A stretch of DNA of 64,000 nt from UBA7398 sp964597305 (GCA_964597305.1 CAZQWU010000001.1:28264-92263), one strand, 5' to 3'; counted from the first letter of the stretch, positions 33,576-46,107 are shown. Numbers and translations are program-made. Notes: a model not told the origin generated them from the letters alone.

Positions 33576-34900
33576 GAAAACCTCCCGCACTCGGTTACGT
33601 CATATTTCTTTTCGTGGCCCTTATCGCATCCCATTTGTTTGCCCGAGAAATATCAGCAGCTCGTGTTACGCAAAGTTTTGCACCTACCGTGTGCCCAGCA
33701 CCGGGTAACGATGGTGTAACAACGGCGCTAGTGCCGAATAAACGGGTACAGGTGCATGACGTAGTTGGTGGAAAACAGAATGTGAAATTCAAAAATGCCG
33801 GGAATATTTCTCGCCAAGTGGGCAAGGTTCCCTTATTAATAGCTGGTAATCCTGGGACAACTTTTGCACTTCAAACAAAAACAGGCGTATGGACCGGCGG
33901 AACCATCTGCACCACAGGCATCTCAGATTCGTGGTTTGTTGGCGGAAGCGCAGACATCACGGGCCAATCAGTTCTCTCGTTGGTGAATAGCGGTTTGAGC
34001 GATGCGATTATTAAAGTGATTGTCTATTCTGAAAAAGGGCGAGGCAGCGAACTTGCTTATACCGTCAAACAGAGTTCCCAAAAAGATATTCGTCTCGATT
34101 CCATCACTCCAGGAAGCACCGCGGTGGCGCTTCACCTGACAACTCAAACGGGCAGAGTCACGTCATATTTATTTGATGAGCGGAAAAAAGGTCTGCGTAA
34201 TTTTGGTGGCGATTATGTCAACGCCCAAGATGAGGCAACACAAGAGGTATTCATTGGTGGAGTTCCAACATTCGCTGGCAAAGGTGTCAAGGTCACACAT
34301 CGCATCCGCTTAATGAATGCAAGCGATGTCGCAACTGCCGCATCAATTCAAATAGCTAATCGTTCAGGCGTAATAACACCAGTTGGTTTAGATGCAGTAG
34401 ATTTAAAACCAGGAATTGTGAGAGAAATTCCACTAGATGGCGAACTAGGCAATGATCCACTATCAATAAAAATTGTTGCTGATCAGAAAATTGTGGCATC
34501 GGTGTATACCTATATAGAAAGTAAATCGAAACGTGATTTTCTCTGGTCAACTCCGAGCGAAAGCAATAATGAACTTGATCGCGGCCCTATAGTCCTCAAT
34601 CTCAATGGATTAGAACCCACGCTCACCTTGGCAAGTGACAAAATTGATGTGACGGTGAAATGGACAAATTTCAATGGCAAAATGTCATCGACCTCACTGC
34701 GAAGTCTCGATGTGATTAATTGGAAAGTTCCAGCCAATACCCGTACCGTGTCGATTGAGCGAAATAGAAAAGCAGCACCTTTATCTGGTGGCGGATTCAT
34801 CTGGTCGAGTACCTCAGGGTTTGGATTTCTACCATTGAAATCAGGTGCAGTTTTGGAAGTCTCCACACGACCAATCTCAAATGCAGGCACCATTTCCTAA
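33572..34900 (+). CDS. DUF5719-like secreted/anchored protein
   Basis: A 442-residue protein with an N-terminal membrane segment (about residues 7-25) and an all-beta extracellular region with repeated sandwich-like strands. It matches the DUF5719 family found after the large glycosyltransferase at this locus in actinobacteria. CPAPGNDG and a CTTG segment hold its two exported cysteines (around residues 45 and 111), which could form a disulfide. The function is unknown; coupling by an ATGA overlap suggests it works with the glycosyltransferase. Confidence 0.78.
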   Translation: MRKPPALGYVIFLFVALIASHLFAREISAARVTQSFAPTVCPAPGNDGVTTALVPNKRVQVHDVVGGKQNVKFKNAGNISRQVGKVPLLIAGNPGTTFALQTKTGVWTGGTICTTGISDSWFVGGSADITGQSVLSLVNSGLSDAIIKVIVYSEKGRGSELAYTVKQSSQKDIRLDSITPGSTAVALHLTTQTGRVTSYLFDERKKGLRNFGGDYVNAQDEATQEVFIGGVPTFAGKGVKVTHRIRLMNASDVATAASIQIANRSGVITPVGLDAVDLKPGIVREIPLDGELGNDPLSIKIVADQKIVASVYTYIESKSKRDFLWSTPSESNNELDRGPIVLNLNGLEPTLTLASDKIDVTVKWTNFNGKMSSTSLRSLDVINWKVPANTRTVSIERNRKAAPLSGGGFIWSSTSGFGFLPLKSGAVLEVSTRPISNAGTIS

Positions 34901-34965
34901 GTCTTTGCTCGAAGAAGATCAGAATGGACTCACCTGAAATACGATGTTTTTAAGGTTTCTCCTAT

Positions 34966-34971
34966 TACGCT
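34966..34971 (+). promoter_or_regulatory. Leaderless -10 box of DUF3499
   Basis: TACGCT lies six bases before the ATG at 34978. Confidence 0.5.
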
Positions 34972-34977
34972 GTTGAT

Positions 34978-35352
34978 ATGAGTCAGGAGATGTCGCGGCG
35001 CACCGTGCGAACATGTTCACGTTCTAGCTGTCGCAATCGTGCCGTTCGCACCTTGACCTACATATATGCAGATTCAACCGCGGTTTTAGGACCACTTGCT
35101 ACCTACGCCGAACCACATGCCTACGATCTTTGTGAAACACATAGTGACAAAATGACTGTGCCGGTCGGATGGACCGTTGTACAACATCGCGATGCTCACG
35201 TGTCAGAGCCAAGTAACGAAGATTTAATGGCTATTGCCGATGCCATTCGAGAAGTAGGAAGAGCGCCTGCTGAAGAGGTGAACGCGCCGGTACGTCGCGA
35301 AAAAAATCCACAACAGGGTCGACGCGGTCACTTACGCGTGTTGCCCTCATAA
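34978..35352 (+). CDS. DUF3499 family protein (Rv3258c-like)
   Basis: A 124-residue protein. The N-terminal CSRSSCRNRAVRTLTYIYADSTAVLGPLA and the YDLCETHSDKMTVPVGWTV segment are diagnostic for DUF3499. The CxxxxC and the CxxH pair suggest a small zinc-binding fold. Function unknown. It lies between whiB2-linked genes and the phosphomannomutase as in other actinobacteria. Confidence 0.92.
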   Translation: MSQEMSRRTVRTCSRSSCRNRAVRTLTYIYADSTAVLGPLATYAEPHAYDLCETHSDKMTVPVGWTVVQHRDAHVSEPSNEDLMAIADAIREVGRAPAEEVNAPVRREKNPQQGRRGHLRVLPS

Positions 35353-35395
35353 CTATTTTCCCTGCATAGATTTTCCATCCATAATTAGTTCTCTC

Positions 35396-38083
<2,688 letters not shown>

Positions 38084-38084
<1 letters not shown>

Positions 38085-38776
38085 TGACGTCAGTATTGGT
38101 CGTCGATGACGATCAAGATCTTGCTGAGATGTTGGGAATTGTTCTCAACGGAGTAGGAATCGAAGTTGATCTCGTAAGTCGAGGCGATGAAGTTCTTGAT
38201 GTAGTCAGAAATAATCCGCCTGATTTAATTTTGTTAGATGTTATGTTGCCAGGTTTAGACGGAGTTGAAGTGTGTAAGCAAATTCGCGAACACTCAATTC
38301 AAGTCCCGATAGTGATGTTGACTGCCAAAGGCGATACTCACGACATTGTCTTAGGACTTGAAGCAGGCGCCGATGACTACATGGTGAAACCATTTAAGCC
38401 AAGCGAGTTGGTTGCTCGTATTAAAACTCGGCTTCGTCGCACTACTTCTCACGTAAAGAGCAATTTAACCCTTGGAGATATCTCGATTGATCTTGTCGAA
38501 CACACCATTTGTCGAGGAACGAAAGAGATTCCATTAACGCGGTTGGAATTTGACCTTTTAGTTGCGCTCGCAAAAGAGCCGGGGCGAGTATTTACTCGTG
38601 AAGCCCTGCTTAATGAAGTCTGGGGTTATCGACACTCAACTGATACACGATTAGTGAATGTCCATGTGCAACGGCTTAGAGCAAAGGTGGAACATGATCC
38701 AGAAAATCCCACCATTATTACGACGGTTCGAGGTATTGGTTACAAAGCGGGAAATAGCGGATCTCGAGGTAAGTAA
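38084..38776 (+). CDS. mtrA: Response regulator MtrA
   Basis: A 230-residue OmpR-type regulator. The receiver domain (1 to about 118) has the acidic pocket VVDDDQD, the phosphoacceptor aspartate in LILLDVMLPG and the switch lysine in YMVKPFKPSEL. The winged helix C-terminus has LTRLEFDLLVALAKEPGRVF and TVRGIGYK. It regulates envelope, division and replication genes in actinobacteria. The ATG at 38084 in a TAATG overlap with ahcY is preferred to the frame start at 38066. It is followed by mtrB with another TAATG overlap. Confidence 0.94.
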
Positions 38777-40302
38777 TGAACAAGTGGATCGATAAATTTC
38801 GTCGATCACTCACGTTAAAAGTTCTCACAAGTATCATCCTTTTGACGTCTGTCATTATTGGCGTCGTTGGCACGACTCTTTATTCTCAAATAGATAACGG
38901 TATCCGCACTGAGAAGGTTGATTCGGCAATTTCGGAGGCTGCTTACACCATTTATTTCGCGCAAACACGCTTACTTGCCTCGAGTCGCACCGATTCCGAA
39001 CTACGCCGAGTTGCTTATGACATCGTTAATTCACAGGCGATAGGCGCGAATATTTCGAGCCGAGAAATTGCTTTAGTTCGTGGATTACGCAATATCGATC
39101 CGGAAGTTCCGATCGATACTGTCTCCAACAACATTTCACTTGCATCAATCCCACTTTCGCTAAGAGAAAAATTAGATTCGCAAGGAAAAATTACCTGGGC
39201 ATTTGTTGACACAATTTATCCCAGTGGAAAAAAAGTTCCCTCAGTAGCGGTCGGGGAGAAAATTCAGGTTTCGAAATCTGGCACGTATGAAATGTATATT
39301 CTCTTTACGCTTGAACCGCAGCTCAATGCCCTCAACTTAATTCGTAACTACTTATGGCTGACTGCGCTCATTCTGCTCGTACTCATCTCTACCGTGACAT
39401 GGTTAACGCTTCGCCAAATTGTGAAGCCAATCCGCGAAGCTGCTGAAACTGCAGAACGCTTTACTATGGGTGAGCTGAATCAACGATTAGTTGTGACGAC
39501 GCGAGATGAAATTGGTCGATTGGGTCAGGCCTTCAATGAAATGGCGCAATCACTTGAAGAGCAAATTCATCGCCTCGAGAACCTTTCACGAGTTCAACAA
39601 CAATTCGTATCTGACGTTTCCCATGAACTGCGCACGCCTTTAACGACAATTCGAATGGCGTCGGATTTGATATTTAACGCACGCGAAAGTTTTGATCCGG
39701 CGATCGGCCGAAGTGCAGAACTCTTGCTCTCACAAATTGATAAATTTGAAAGACTGCTCGAAGATCTCCTTGAAGTAAGTCGATTTGATGCTGATGTGGC
39801 CAATGTGCAACCTGAAGAAATCGATTTTCGACTTTTCGTTGGAAAATGTATTGACGATTTATCGCTGGTGGCCCGAGATCGCCATACCAGTATTGCGCTC
39901 GACTTGGTCGGCGAAAATTACATTGCGCAGGCTGATCCTCGCCGCATCGAGCGAATAATCCGCAATCTCCTCACAAATGCGCTAGAACATTCCGAAGGTA
40001 AACCGGTGAATGTCTCGGTAGTAGCGAATGAACATTCGATATCAGTGGGCGTACGCGATCACGGAGTGGGTATAGATCCGAAATATCACGATCGCGTTTT
40101 TGATCGATTTTGGCGAGCTGATCTCTCGCGCTCTCGCACTCGTGGTGGAACAGGACTTGGGCTCGCCATTGCCCGTGAAGATGTTCGATTACACAATGGC
40201 GACATTACGTTGTGGAGTAAACCAGGTGAAGGCGCACACTTTGTTATGACAATCCCTAAGAAATTTGGCAGCAAAATTAATGAAAGTCCGCTCCATACAT
40301 AA
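38776..40302 (+). CDS. mtrB: Sensor histidine kinase MtrB
   Basis: A 508-residue membrane kinase. It has two transmembrane segments (about residues 17-37 and 191-213) around an extracellular sensor domain, then a HAMP domain, the phosphoacceptor histidine in FVSDVSHELRTPLTTIRMASD (split here as FVSDVSHEL and RTPLTTIRM) and an ATPase domain with NLLTNALEHSEG, DHGVGIDP and GGTGLGLAIAR. It pairs with MtrA. The usual third gene of the operon, lpqB, does not follow; comF begins 63 bases downstream. Confidence 0.94.
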   Translation: MNKWIDKFRRSLTLKVLTSIILLTSVIIGVVGTTLYSQIDNGIRTEKVDSAISEAAYTIYFAQTRLLASSRTDSELRRVAYDIVNSQAIGANISSREIALVRGLRNIDPEVPIDTVSNNISLASIPLSLREKLDSQGKITWAFVDTIYPSGKKVPSVAVGEKIQVSKSGTYEMYILFTLEPQLNALNLIRNYLWLTALILLVLISTVTWLTLRQIVKPIREAAETAERFTMGELNQRLVVTTRDEIGRLGQAFNEMAQSLEEQIHRLENLSRVQQQFVSDVSHELRTPLTTIRMASDLIFNARESFDPAIGRSAELLLSQIDKFERLLEDLLEVSRFDADVANVQPEEIDFRLFVGKCIDDLSLVARDRHTSIALDLVGENYIAQADPRRIERIIRNLLTNALEHSEGKPVNVSVVANEHSISVGVRDHGVGIDPKYHDRVFDRFWRADLSRSRTRGGTGLGLAIAREDVRLHNGDITLWSKPGEGAHFVMTIPKKFGSKINESPLHT

Positions 40303-40365
40303 GTTTTCCACTATTCCGTAACACAGTACTTCATCGTCAGACTGCAGTCTGCTACGAAATGTTCC

Positions 40366-41013
40366 ATGAATTTTTTCGCGGATTTATGCACGCTGATCTA
40401 TCCACCGCAGTGCGAACTTTGTGGCATCAACGAGTTGACGCTGTGTATTCGGTGCTCCCATCGACTCAGTACATCAGCTCATTCGCTTCGTGGATTTACA
40501 CACCCCGTTACTGCAGGAATTATTTATGACAGTGATACTTCCGCCATCGTATTGCGAGCGAAAGAGAATGGATCGCAAACTGCCTATCATGCACTAGCGC
40601 TCGCGTTAGCGTCGGCCTTAATTCACCTCAACCCACCTCGACAATTTTCTCTCGTACCCATTCCCTCGACTCCACGTTCAATACGTCGACGCGGTCGCAA
40701 TTTCATCATGGAACTCTCACATATTTTTGTTAAGAATCTCCATAACACCTACGCCATCGAAATTGTTGATGTTTTGCTTCATCAGAAAAAAGTACGCGAT
40801 CAATCGGGACTGTCTATGCGAGATCGAGAAGCGAATATGGTGGGTTCACTCATTCAGCAACGAACGATCACAACACCTGTGGTCATTCTCGATGATGTTA
40901 TTACGACGGGTTCGACGATGAAAGCAGCATTTGGCGCCCTTGATGTAGCGCAGACCACGATTATTGGGGGAATTGCTGCGTGTGCTTCACCCCGTCAAAT
41001 GCGAATACGATAG
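40366..41013 (+). CDS. ComF-family phosphoribosyltransferase-like protein
   Basis: A 215-residue protein. It has a N-terminal zinc ribbon ([22 protein letters not shown]) and a C-terminal phosphoribosyltransferase fold with the PRPP loop [16 protein letters not shown]. ComF proteins are linked to DNA uptake in competent bacteria; in actinobacteria the gene is conserved near secA and its role is unclear. It ends four bases before the secA start, where other actinobacteria have a ribosome hibernation gene. Confidence 0.87.
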   Translation: MNFFADLCTLIYPPQCELCGINELTLCIRCSHRLSTSAHSLRGFTHPVTAGIIYDSDTSAIVLRAKENGSQTAYHALALALASALIHLNPPRQFSLVPIPSTPRSIRRRGRNFIMELSHIFVKNLHNTYAIEIVDVLLHQKKVRDQSGLSMRDREANMVGSLIQQRTITTPVVILDDVITTGSTMKAAFGALDVAQTTIIGGIAACASPRQMRIR

Positions 41014-41017
41014 GGCG

Positions 41018-43708
41018 GTGGTAGCGATCCTCGACAAAATACTTCGCGCTGGCGAAGGAAGAACGCTCAAGCGTTTAGAAAAAATTGTCGCTGAGGTCAA
41101 TGCTCATGAAACATCAACGCAATCGCTTACCGATGAACAATTACGAGGTCGCACCGAAGAATTTCGACAACGATTGGCTGCTGGTGAGGAACTTGATGAT
41201 CTTCTCCCTGAAGCATTCGCAACAGTTCGAGAGGCTGCGCGACGTACCTTGGGACAACGTCATTACGACGTCCAAATTATGGGTGGTGCGGCGCTACATC
41301 AGGGAAACATTGCTGAAATGCGAACAGGAGAAGGTAAAACATTAGTTTCAACTCTTCCGGCCTATCTCAACGCATTAACTGGAAAAGGCGTGCACGTTGT
41401 TACCACCAATGATTATTTAGCAGAACGCGACAGCGAATGGATGGGTCGAGTACATCGATTCTTAGGATTAAAAGTTGGTGTCATTCTTGCATCAATGACT
41501 CCACATGAACGGCGCGAACAGTATCGCGCAGACATCACATACGGAACCAACAATGAATTTGGCTTTGATTATCTTCGCGACAATATGGCATGGAATCTTG
41601 CTGATTGCGTACAACGCGAACACCACTTCGCGATCGTTGATGAAGTGGATTCGATTTTGATTGATGAGGCGAGAACGCCACTGATCATTTCCGGCCCAGC
41701 TGATAAGGCGACCAAGTGGTACGTGGAATTTGCCAATATTGCTAGTCGGTTGGTGCGCGATACTCATTATGAGGTTGATGAGAAGAAGCGGACAATCGGC
41801 GTCCTCGAAGAGGGTGTAACGAAGGTGGAAGAGTTACTTCGTATTGAAAACCTTTATGAGGCAGTCAATACGCCCATGATCGGCTATCTCAATAATGCGA
41901 TTCGAGCGAAGGAACTTTTTAAGCGCGACAAAGACTACGTTGTAATGCAGGGCGAACTTCTCATCGTCGATGAACATACTGGCCGTATGTTGCAAGGGCG
42001 CAGATACAACGAAGGTCTCCATCAAGCGCTCGAAGCAAAAGAGCGCATTGATATCAAAGATGAAAATCAAACACTTGCGACCATCACACTTCAGAACTAT
42101 TTCCGACTCTACAAAAAACTCTCCGGTATGACCGGTACTGCAATGACCGAAGCATCAGAATTTATGCAGATATATAAATTAGGTGTAGTTCCAATACCAA
42201 CGAATCGAACAATGTGTCGTATTGATCAATCAGATCTCGTTTATAAAACTGAAGAAGGAAAATTCGCAGCAGTTGCTAACGATATTGTCGAACGACATCG
42301 AAAAGGTCAACCAGTACTTGTTGGCACAGTCTCGGTCGAGAAATCAGAAGTGCTCTCACAGACATTAAAAAAACGAGGCGTTCCTCATGAGGTACTCAAT
42401 GCAAAACAACATGAACGTGAAGCAGCGGTAGTTGCTCGAGCCGGAACGCTCGGTGCAGTTACCGTGGCGACGAATATGGCAGGTCGAGGTACTGACATTA
42501 TGTTGGGTGGAAATCCCGAATTCATGGCAGATTTTGAATTACAACGTCGAGGTATTTCACCTGTTGATGATCCTGAAACGTATGAGCGGGAATGGCCAGC
42601 GGAAATTGCTCGACAAAAAGCTGCAGTAGCAAAAGAGCATGAAGAAGTTGTCGCACTTGGCGGACTTTACGTTTTAGGAACTGAGCGCCACGAGTCGCGT
42701 CGTATTGATAATCAGCTCCGAGGTCGATCTGGTCGACAGGGTGACCCCGGTGAATCTCGGTTTTATCTCTCTCTACAAGATGATTTGATGCGCCGATTCA
42801 ATTCAGCGATGGTGGAGCGTTTTCTTACTGCTGCTGGAATTCCTGAGGATCAGCCCATCGAATCAAAAATGGTGTCGAATGCAATTCGTTCTGCACAAAC
42901 GCAGGTGGAATCACAAAACTTTGAAATGCGTAAAAACGTTTTGAAATATGACGATGTGATGAATCGTCAACGAGAAGTTGTTTATCGAGAGCGTCGAGAA
43001 GTTTTAGAAGGTAAAGACATCAGTGAATTAGTCAGAGAATTTATCGATGACACCATTTCTGCCTATGTTGCCGCAGCAACGGCAGAGGGATATCCCGAAG
43101 ATTGGGATTTAGAGAAATTGTGGAACGCGCTCAAAGCGTTGTATCCCATTTCATTTACCGTCGAACACTTAGAGCAAGAAACAGGTGGTAGACAAGGTCT
43201 CGACAGTGATTTCCTCACCGATCGAATTCTGAGCGATGCGCAAGCACAATATGCCGAGCGCGAGTCAACACTGGGTGCAGATGTTCTGCGAGAACTTGAG
43301 CGGAAAATTCTCCTCTCTGTACTCGATCGAAAATGGCGAGAACATCTCTATGAAATGGACTATCTCCAAGAAGGAATTGGGCTACGGGCGATGGCGCAAC
43401 GCGATCCGCTTGTGGAGTATCAGAAAGAAGGGTACGAACTCTTCAGCGCGATGATGGATTCAATCGCGGAAGAAATGGTTGGTTACCTTTTTAATGTCGA
43501 AGTAACGGTCGAGGATGAAAGTGTTCAAGCAAAAGGTTTGCAACAACCGGAGACACCAACTCAACTTCGATATACCGCACCATCTGAGAGCGGAAGTTCG
43601 GACTCGCCAGCAACTCAATCGTCGTCATCACATGATGTCTCACGAAATGCACCGTGTCCATGCGGTTCTGGTAAAAAATATAAACGATGCCACGGAAGTG
43701 CAAAGTAA
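41018..43708 (+). CDS. secA: Preprotein translocase ATPase SecA
   Basis: An 896-residue translocation motor. Walker A lies in [15 protein letters not shown], Walker B/DEAD in [14 protein letters not shown], then the [16 protein letters not shown] motif ([14 protein letters not shown]) and [20 protein letters not shown]. The C-terminal SEC-C zinc motif is [15 protein letters not shown]. The frame continues upstream into comF, but the GTG at 41018 ([14 protein letters not shown]) matches the SecA N-terminus. It drives Sec export with SecYEG. It is the housekeeping SecA1 type. Confidence 0.97.
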   Translation: MVAILDKILRAGEGRTLKRLEKIVAEVNAHETSTQSLTDEQLRGRTEEFRQRLAAGEELDDLLPEAFATVREAARRTLGQRHYDVQIMGGAALHQGNIAEMRTGEGKTLVSTLPAYLNALTGKGVHVVTTNDYLAERDSEWMGRVHRFLGLKVGVILASMTPHERREQYRADITYGTNNEFGFDYLRDNMAWNLADCVQREHHFAIVDEVDSILIDEARTPLIISGPADKATKWYVEFANIASRLVRDTHYEVDEKKRTIGVLEEGVTKVEELLRIENLYEAVNTPMIGYLNNAIRAKELFKRDKDYVVMQGELLIVDEHTGRMLQGRRYNEGLHQALEAKERIDIKDENQTLATITLQNYFRLYKKLSGMTGTAMTEASEFMQIYKLGVVPIPTNRTMCRIDQSDLVYKTEEGKFAAVANDIVERHRKGQPVLVGTVSVEKSEVLSQTLKKRGVPHEVLNAKQHEREAAVVARAGTLGAVTVATNMAGRGTDIMLGGNPEFMADFELQRRGISPVDDPETYEREWPAEIARQKAAVAKEHEEVVALGGLYVLGTERHESRRIDNQLRGRSGRQGDPGESRFYLSLQDDLMRRFNSAMVERFLTAAGIPEDQPIESKMVSNAIRSAQTQVESQNFEMRKNVLKYDDVMNRQREVVYRERREVLEGKDISELVREFIDDTISAYVAAATAEGYPEDWDLEKLWNALKALYPISFTVEHLEQETGGRQGLDSDFLTDRILSDAQAQYAERESTLGADVLRELERKILLSVLDRKWREHLYEMDYLQEGIGLRAMAQRDPLVEYQKEGYELFSAMMDSIAEEMVGYLFNVEVTVEDESVQAKGLQQPETPTQLRYTAPSESGSSDSPATQSSSSHDVSRNAPCPCGSGKKYKRCHGSAK

Positions 43709-43744
43709 AAGTTTTTCATTAATTGTATAAATTAAAGAAGAAAG

Positions 43745-44272
43745 CTAAATAAGAAATAACTCTGTACAGAGCCATCGGTGATCTACTCCTTCAATTCGCA
43801 TCACCAGCGATCGGATTCGCTCTCCACATCGGAGCGTGACGACCACTTCGGCAACCCCTTCTATAGGTTCGCGAATATAGATTTTTCGCATTTTTAATGG
43901 TGATGAAAACTTTCCAATTTTGCGGAGCACCTCTTGATAAATCATTCGATGACACCAACGCGAAATTTGAGTTGGTGAGCGGCGACCACCCCAAATCTCG
44001 ATCAGCGAAATCGTTAAGCGCTTAATCCATGGTTCTAACTCTGGTAATTCACTCCGTGGCGTTGGTTGAGGTGCAAATTCATTCTCGAAGAGGTCACCAA
44101 ATGTTGTGGGAACTAAATACAACTTTGACTTGTTGGCTTCATCCGGTACATCAGCGATGTGAGTAAAGTCAGGTTCAGGTTGTTGTAAGAGAGCAAGAAC
44201 TGGATGGTTCCAAATAGGGTCATGCGGTGGTTTTTTCGATTGTGGCTTAACAGTGATAGTAAACGGTTGCAT
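43745..44272 (-). CDS. Rv3235/DUF6459-like protein
   Basis: A 175-residue soluble protein. The C-terminal half (WIKRLTISLIEIWGGRRSPTQISRW ... KIYIREPIEGVAEVVVTLRCGERIRSLVMRIEGVDHRWLCTELFL) matches the Rv3235 family, found near secA in many actinobacteria and of unknown function. The N-terminal half is proline-rich and not recognised. An AAGAAT box lies six bases before the ATG on this strand. It converges with secA, leaving 36 bases that hold no clear terminator. Confidence 0.78.
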   Translation of the reverse strand: MQPFTITVKPQSKKPPHDPIWNHPVLALLQQPEPDFTHIADVPDEANKSKLYLVPTTFGDLFENEFAPQPTPRSELPELEPWIKRLTISLIEIWGGRRSPTQISRWCHRMIYQEVLRKIGKFSSPLKMRKIYIREPIEGVAEVVVTLRCGERIRSLVMRIEGVDHRWLCTELFLI

Positions 44273-44307
44273 GGCGCGATTCTTAAGTCATAGCAATCGA
44301 AGCGTCG

Positions 44308-44345
44308 CCACCATTGTGGATGAATAAATATCATCCGAATGGTGG
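44308..44345. promoter_or_regulatory. Long imperfect inverted repeat in a divergent intergenic region
   Basis: CCACCATT at 44308-44315 pairs with AATGGTGG at 44338-44345, and GGATGA at 44318-44323 pairs with TCATCC at 44331-44336. The internal mismatch is GT against G and the loop is ATAAATA. The fourteen pairs are too many to be casual for so small a space. It lies between the Rv3235-like gene and the SAF gene. No T-run follows on either strand, so an operator or RNA structure is more likely than a terminator. Confidence 0.6.
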
Positions 44346-44356
44346 AGTGTGGATAA
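44315..44356 (+). promoter_or_regulatory. Two DnaA-box-like sequences
   Basis: TGTGGATAA at 44348-44356 is the exact reverse complement of the DnaA box TTATCCACA. TGTGGATGA at 44315-44323, 33 bases upstream in the same orientation, differs by one base and lies within the left arm of the inverted repeat. They could be a regulatory DnaA site; there is no other sign of an origin here. Confidence 0.4.
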
Positions 44357-44396
44357 TTCCTCGTTACTTTCTACGGCGCTCGGCTATTCATCGCGT

Positions 44397-45008
44397 ATGG
44401 AAATTTTCACCACAGCAACTCATCATCTCAAACGGTATTTTCGAAGTGTGGTGGGTGTCGTTATTCTCATCATCGCATTTATCGCCGCAATCATTATTGC
44501 CCATGAATCCAATCGAACAGTTCTTTTATGGGCGACTGCAAACGAACTTTCTAGTGGCGCCATTATTCGAAGTTCTGATCTCGTCCCAATTCGCGCCTTG
44601 TTACCCGAGAATGCAGACGCGTATTTTTCCACGGATGCACCAATTGTCGGTTCAGTGGTGACACACCATATGGGCGCTGGCGAATTACTGGCAACATCAT
44701 CGCTGCTTCAGCCAGGAAGTGCGACCGATAGCCGATATGTTCCCCTAGAAATTGCAATCCATGATCTTCCGCAATCCATTACTCGTGGCGCCATTGTTGA
44801 TATTTATGCGCTGGCGAAAAATTCTTCAATCGCCACGAGTACCGATAATGCTCAATTAATAGCACTTGCAACGACGGTTATTGACGTTGATCGCAAGGGT
44901 GATTTAAGCGGCAGCGTTGGAATGGTCGTAAATGTTCGATCTACCAACGTCATCTCACTTTTATCGCAGATTTCATCTCATCGAATCCTCGTCGTAGAGC
45001 ATGTCTAA
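44397..45008 (+). CDS. SAF-domain protein (CpaB/FlgA-like)
   Basis: A 203-residue protein with one N-terminal membrane segment (about residues 18-38) and an extracellular SAF domain (LSSGAIIRSSDLVPIRALLP, then VTHHMGAGELLATSSLL). Such proteins include CpaB/RcpC of Flp pili. No other pilus gene is near, except the CpaE-like ATPase that overlaps its end by eight bases. A longer start at the GTG at 44349 would place the DnaA-like box in the coding region; the ATG at 44397 just before the basic and hydrophobic stretch is preferred. Confidence 0.72.
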   Translation: MEIFTTATHHLKRYFRSVVGVVILIIAFIAAIIIAHESNRTVLLWATANELSSGAIIRSSDLVPIRALLPENADAYFSTDAPIVGSVVTHHMGAGELLATSSLLQPGSATDSRYVPLEIAIHDLPQSITRGAIVDIYALAKNSSIATSTDNAQLIALATTVIDVDRKGDLSGSVGMVVNVRSTNVISLLSQISSHRILVVEHV

Positions 45009-46038
45009 CTCGATCGCTTCAGAAAATTCGATTCACGTCGTCACGGCGATTGGATCTCCGGATCGAGAAGCAATAATCTCTCGAGCCTTATTCAATTCTG
45101 GAAAAGATATTCGTTTTCGTGCTCTCTCTTTTGCCGAACTTTCCCACTATGTCGCATCACTACATGAGGACCAGAATCGTTGGCTCATTGTTGCTAGCCA
45201 CGATTTATTTGGTATCGATACCGAAGAAATTCATCGATGGTCGCGTGACAATATTTCATGTGTGATACTTGATCCATCAACAGATTTTCTTTCTAGTGAT
45301 GAAATAACAGCGCTCGTTTCGCAACATATGCGGGCTCCCATGGTGCATGCCCCGCTTGTGAAACATCGAAAACTGATAAATGCCATTGCCGTAACGGGAA
45401 CATCCGGTGCTCCTGGTCGAACCACGATCGCTATCAACCTAGCCCGCGAAATTGCTAGCCAACGACACGCTACGTTAGTTGATGCCGATTCACTCAATCC
45501 TGCTATCGAACACCTATTAGGTTTGACTGACTATGCATGGCGCACACACGCGCAAAAAAATATCTCACCACATCTCACTATTACCAGCGAACTCAACCTC
45601 ACATCAGAGAGCATTGATCGAGAGACCACGTACATCAGCGATTGCGGCGCACTCATTGATATTGCAAAAATGCGGACAGACCGTCGACACCCGGGCGCAA
45701 TTCAAGCTCAATGGATAGAGAGTGCAGCAACTATTATTTTTGTTACACGAGCAGATGAAATCTCCTTAAGAAAGTTGTCAGAATTTGTCAGTCAACGTCG
45801 CCAACTCCCCAGTCGAACCGAAGTAATTTACCTGCTCAATTTTGTTGGGCATTCGCGGCGCTATCGGGAGCTTGAGAAAAATTTCCGTTCGATTGCACCT
45901 GGACCTAAATTCATCGCGCGAAGTGACTACGCAACGATGGATCGAGTAGTGGCGCTCCAATCAACGATTGCTGATGTTGCACCTCGATCTCCACTGAGAA
46001 AGATGATCAAAGAAATCTCAACCCACCTCTTGAGTTAA
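45001..46038 (+). CDS. CpaE/MinD-like P-loop ATPase with variant Walker A
   Basis: A 345-residue protein. The N-terminal part (1 to about 120) resembles a receiver-like domain lacking obvious phosphorylation residues. The P-loop domain starts at NAIAVTGTSGAPGRTTIAIN, where the usual deviant Walker A lysines are replaced (GAPGRTT), a form seen in actinobacterial CpaE-like proteins. VDADSLNPAIEHLLGL is the next motif. It overlaps the SAF gene by eight bases, so the two probably work together, as CpaB/CpaE do in tad pili. The lack of other tad genes makes the role unclear. Confidence 0.72.
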   Translation: MSNSIASENSIHVVTAIGSPDREAIISRALFNSGKDIRFRALSFAELSHYVASLHEDQNRWLIVASHDLFGIDTEEIHRWSRDNISCVILDPSTDFLSSDEITALVSQHMRAPMVHAPLVKHRKLINAIAVTGTSGAPGRTTIAINLAREIASQRHATLVDADSLNPAIEHLLGLTDYAWRTHAQKNISPHLTITSELNLTSESIDRETTYISDCGALIDIAKMRTDRRHPGAIQAQWIESAATIIFVTRADEISLRKLSEFVSQRRQLPSRTEVIYLLNFVGHSRRYRELEKNFRSIAPGPKFIARSDYATMDRVVALQSTIADVAPRSPLRKMIKEISTHLLS

Positions 46039-46068
46039 CGAATCTCGGCTTGAGTTAACGAATCTTGG
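46029..46068 (+). repeat. 20-bp tandem duplication across a stop codon
   Basis: CTTGAGTTAACGAATCTCGG (46029-46048) is followed directly by the same sequence with one change, C to T, at 46049-46068. The first copy holds the TAA of the CpaE-like gene (46036-46038), so the second adds a spare in-frame-like stop in the intergenic space. Confidence 0.85.
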
Positions 46069-46095
46069 CGGTGACATCGGGAGGTGGTTGATCGC

Positions 46096-46101
46096 TAGGC
46101 T
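46096..46101 (+). promoter_or_regulatory. Leaderless -10 box of pdtaS
   Basis: TAGGCT lies six bases before the GTG at 46108. Confidence 0.5.
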
Positions 46102-46107
46102 AGGTCT

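Noticed and set aside
40964..41017. N-terminal extension of SecA from 40964
   Set aside because: It lies within comF and the SecA family starts at the AILDKILR segment encoded just after GTG 41018.
43709..43744. Rho-independent terminator between secA and the convergent Rv3235-like gene
   Set aside because: The space is AT-rich but has no GC stem followed by a T-run on either strand.
44315..44356. Replication origin, from two DnaA-like boxes
   Set aside because: There is no dnaA, dnaN, gyr, AT-rich unwinding region or box cluster nearby. Two boxes alone do not make an origin.
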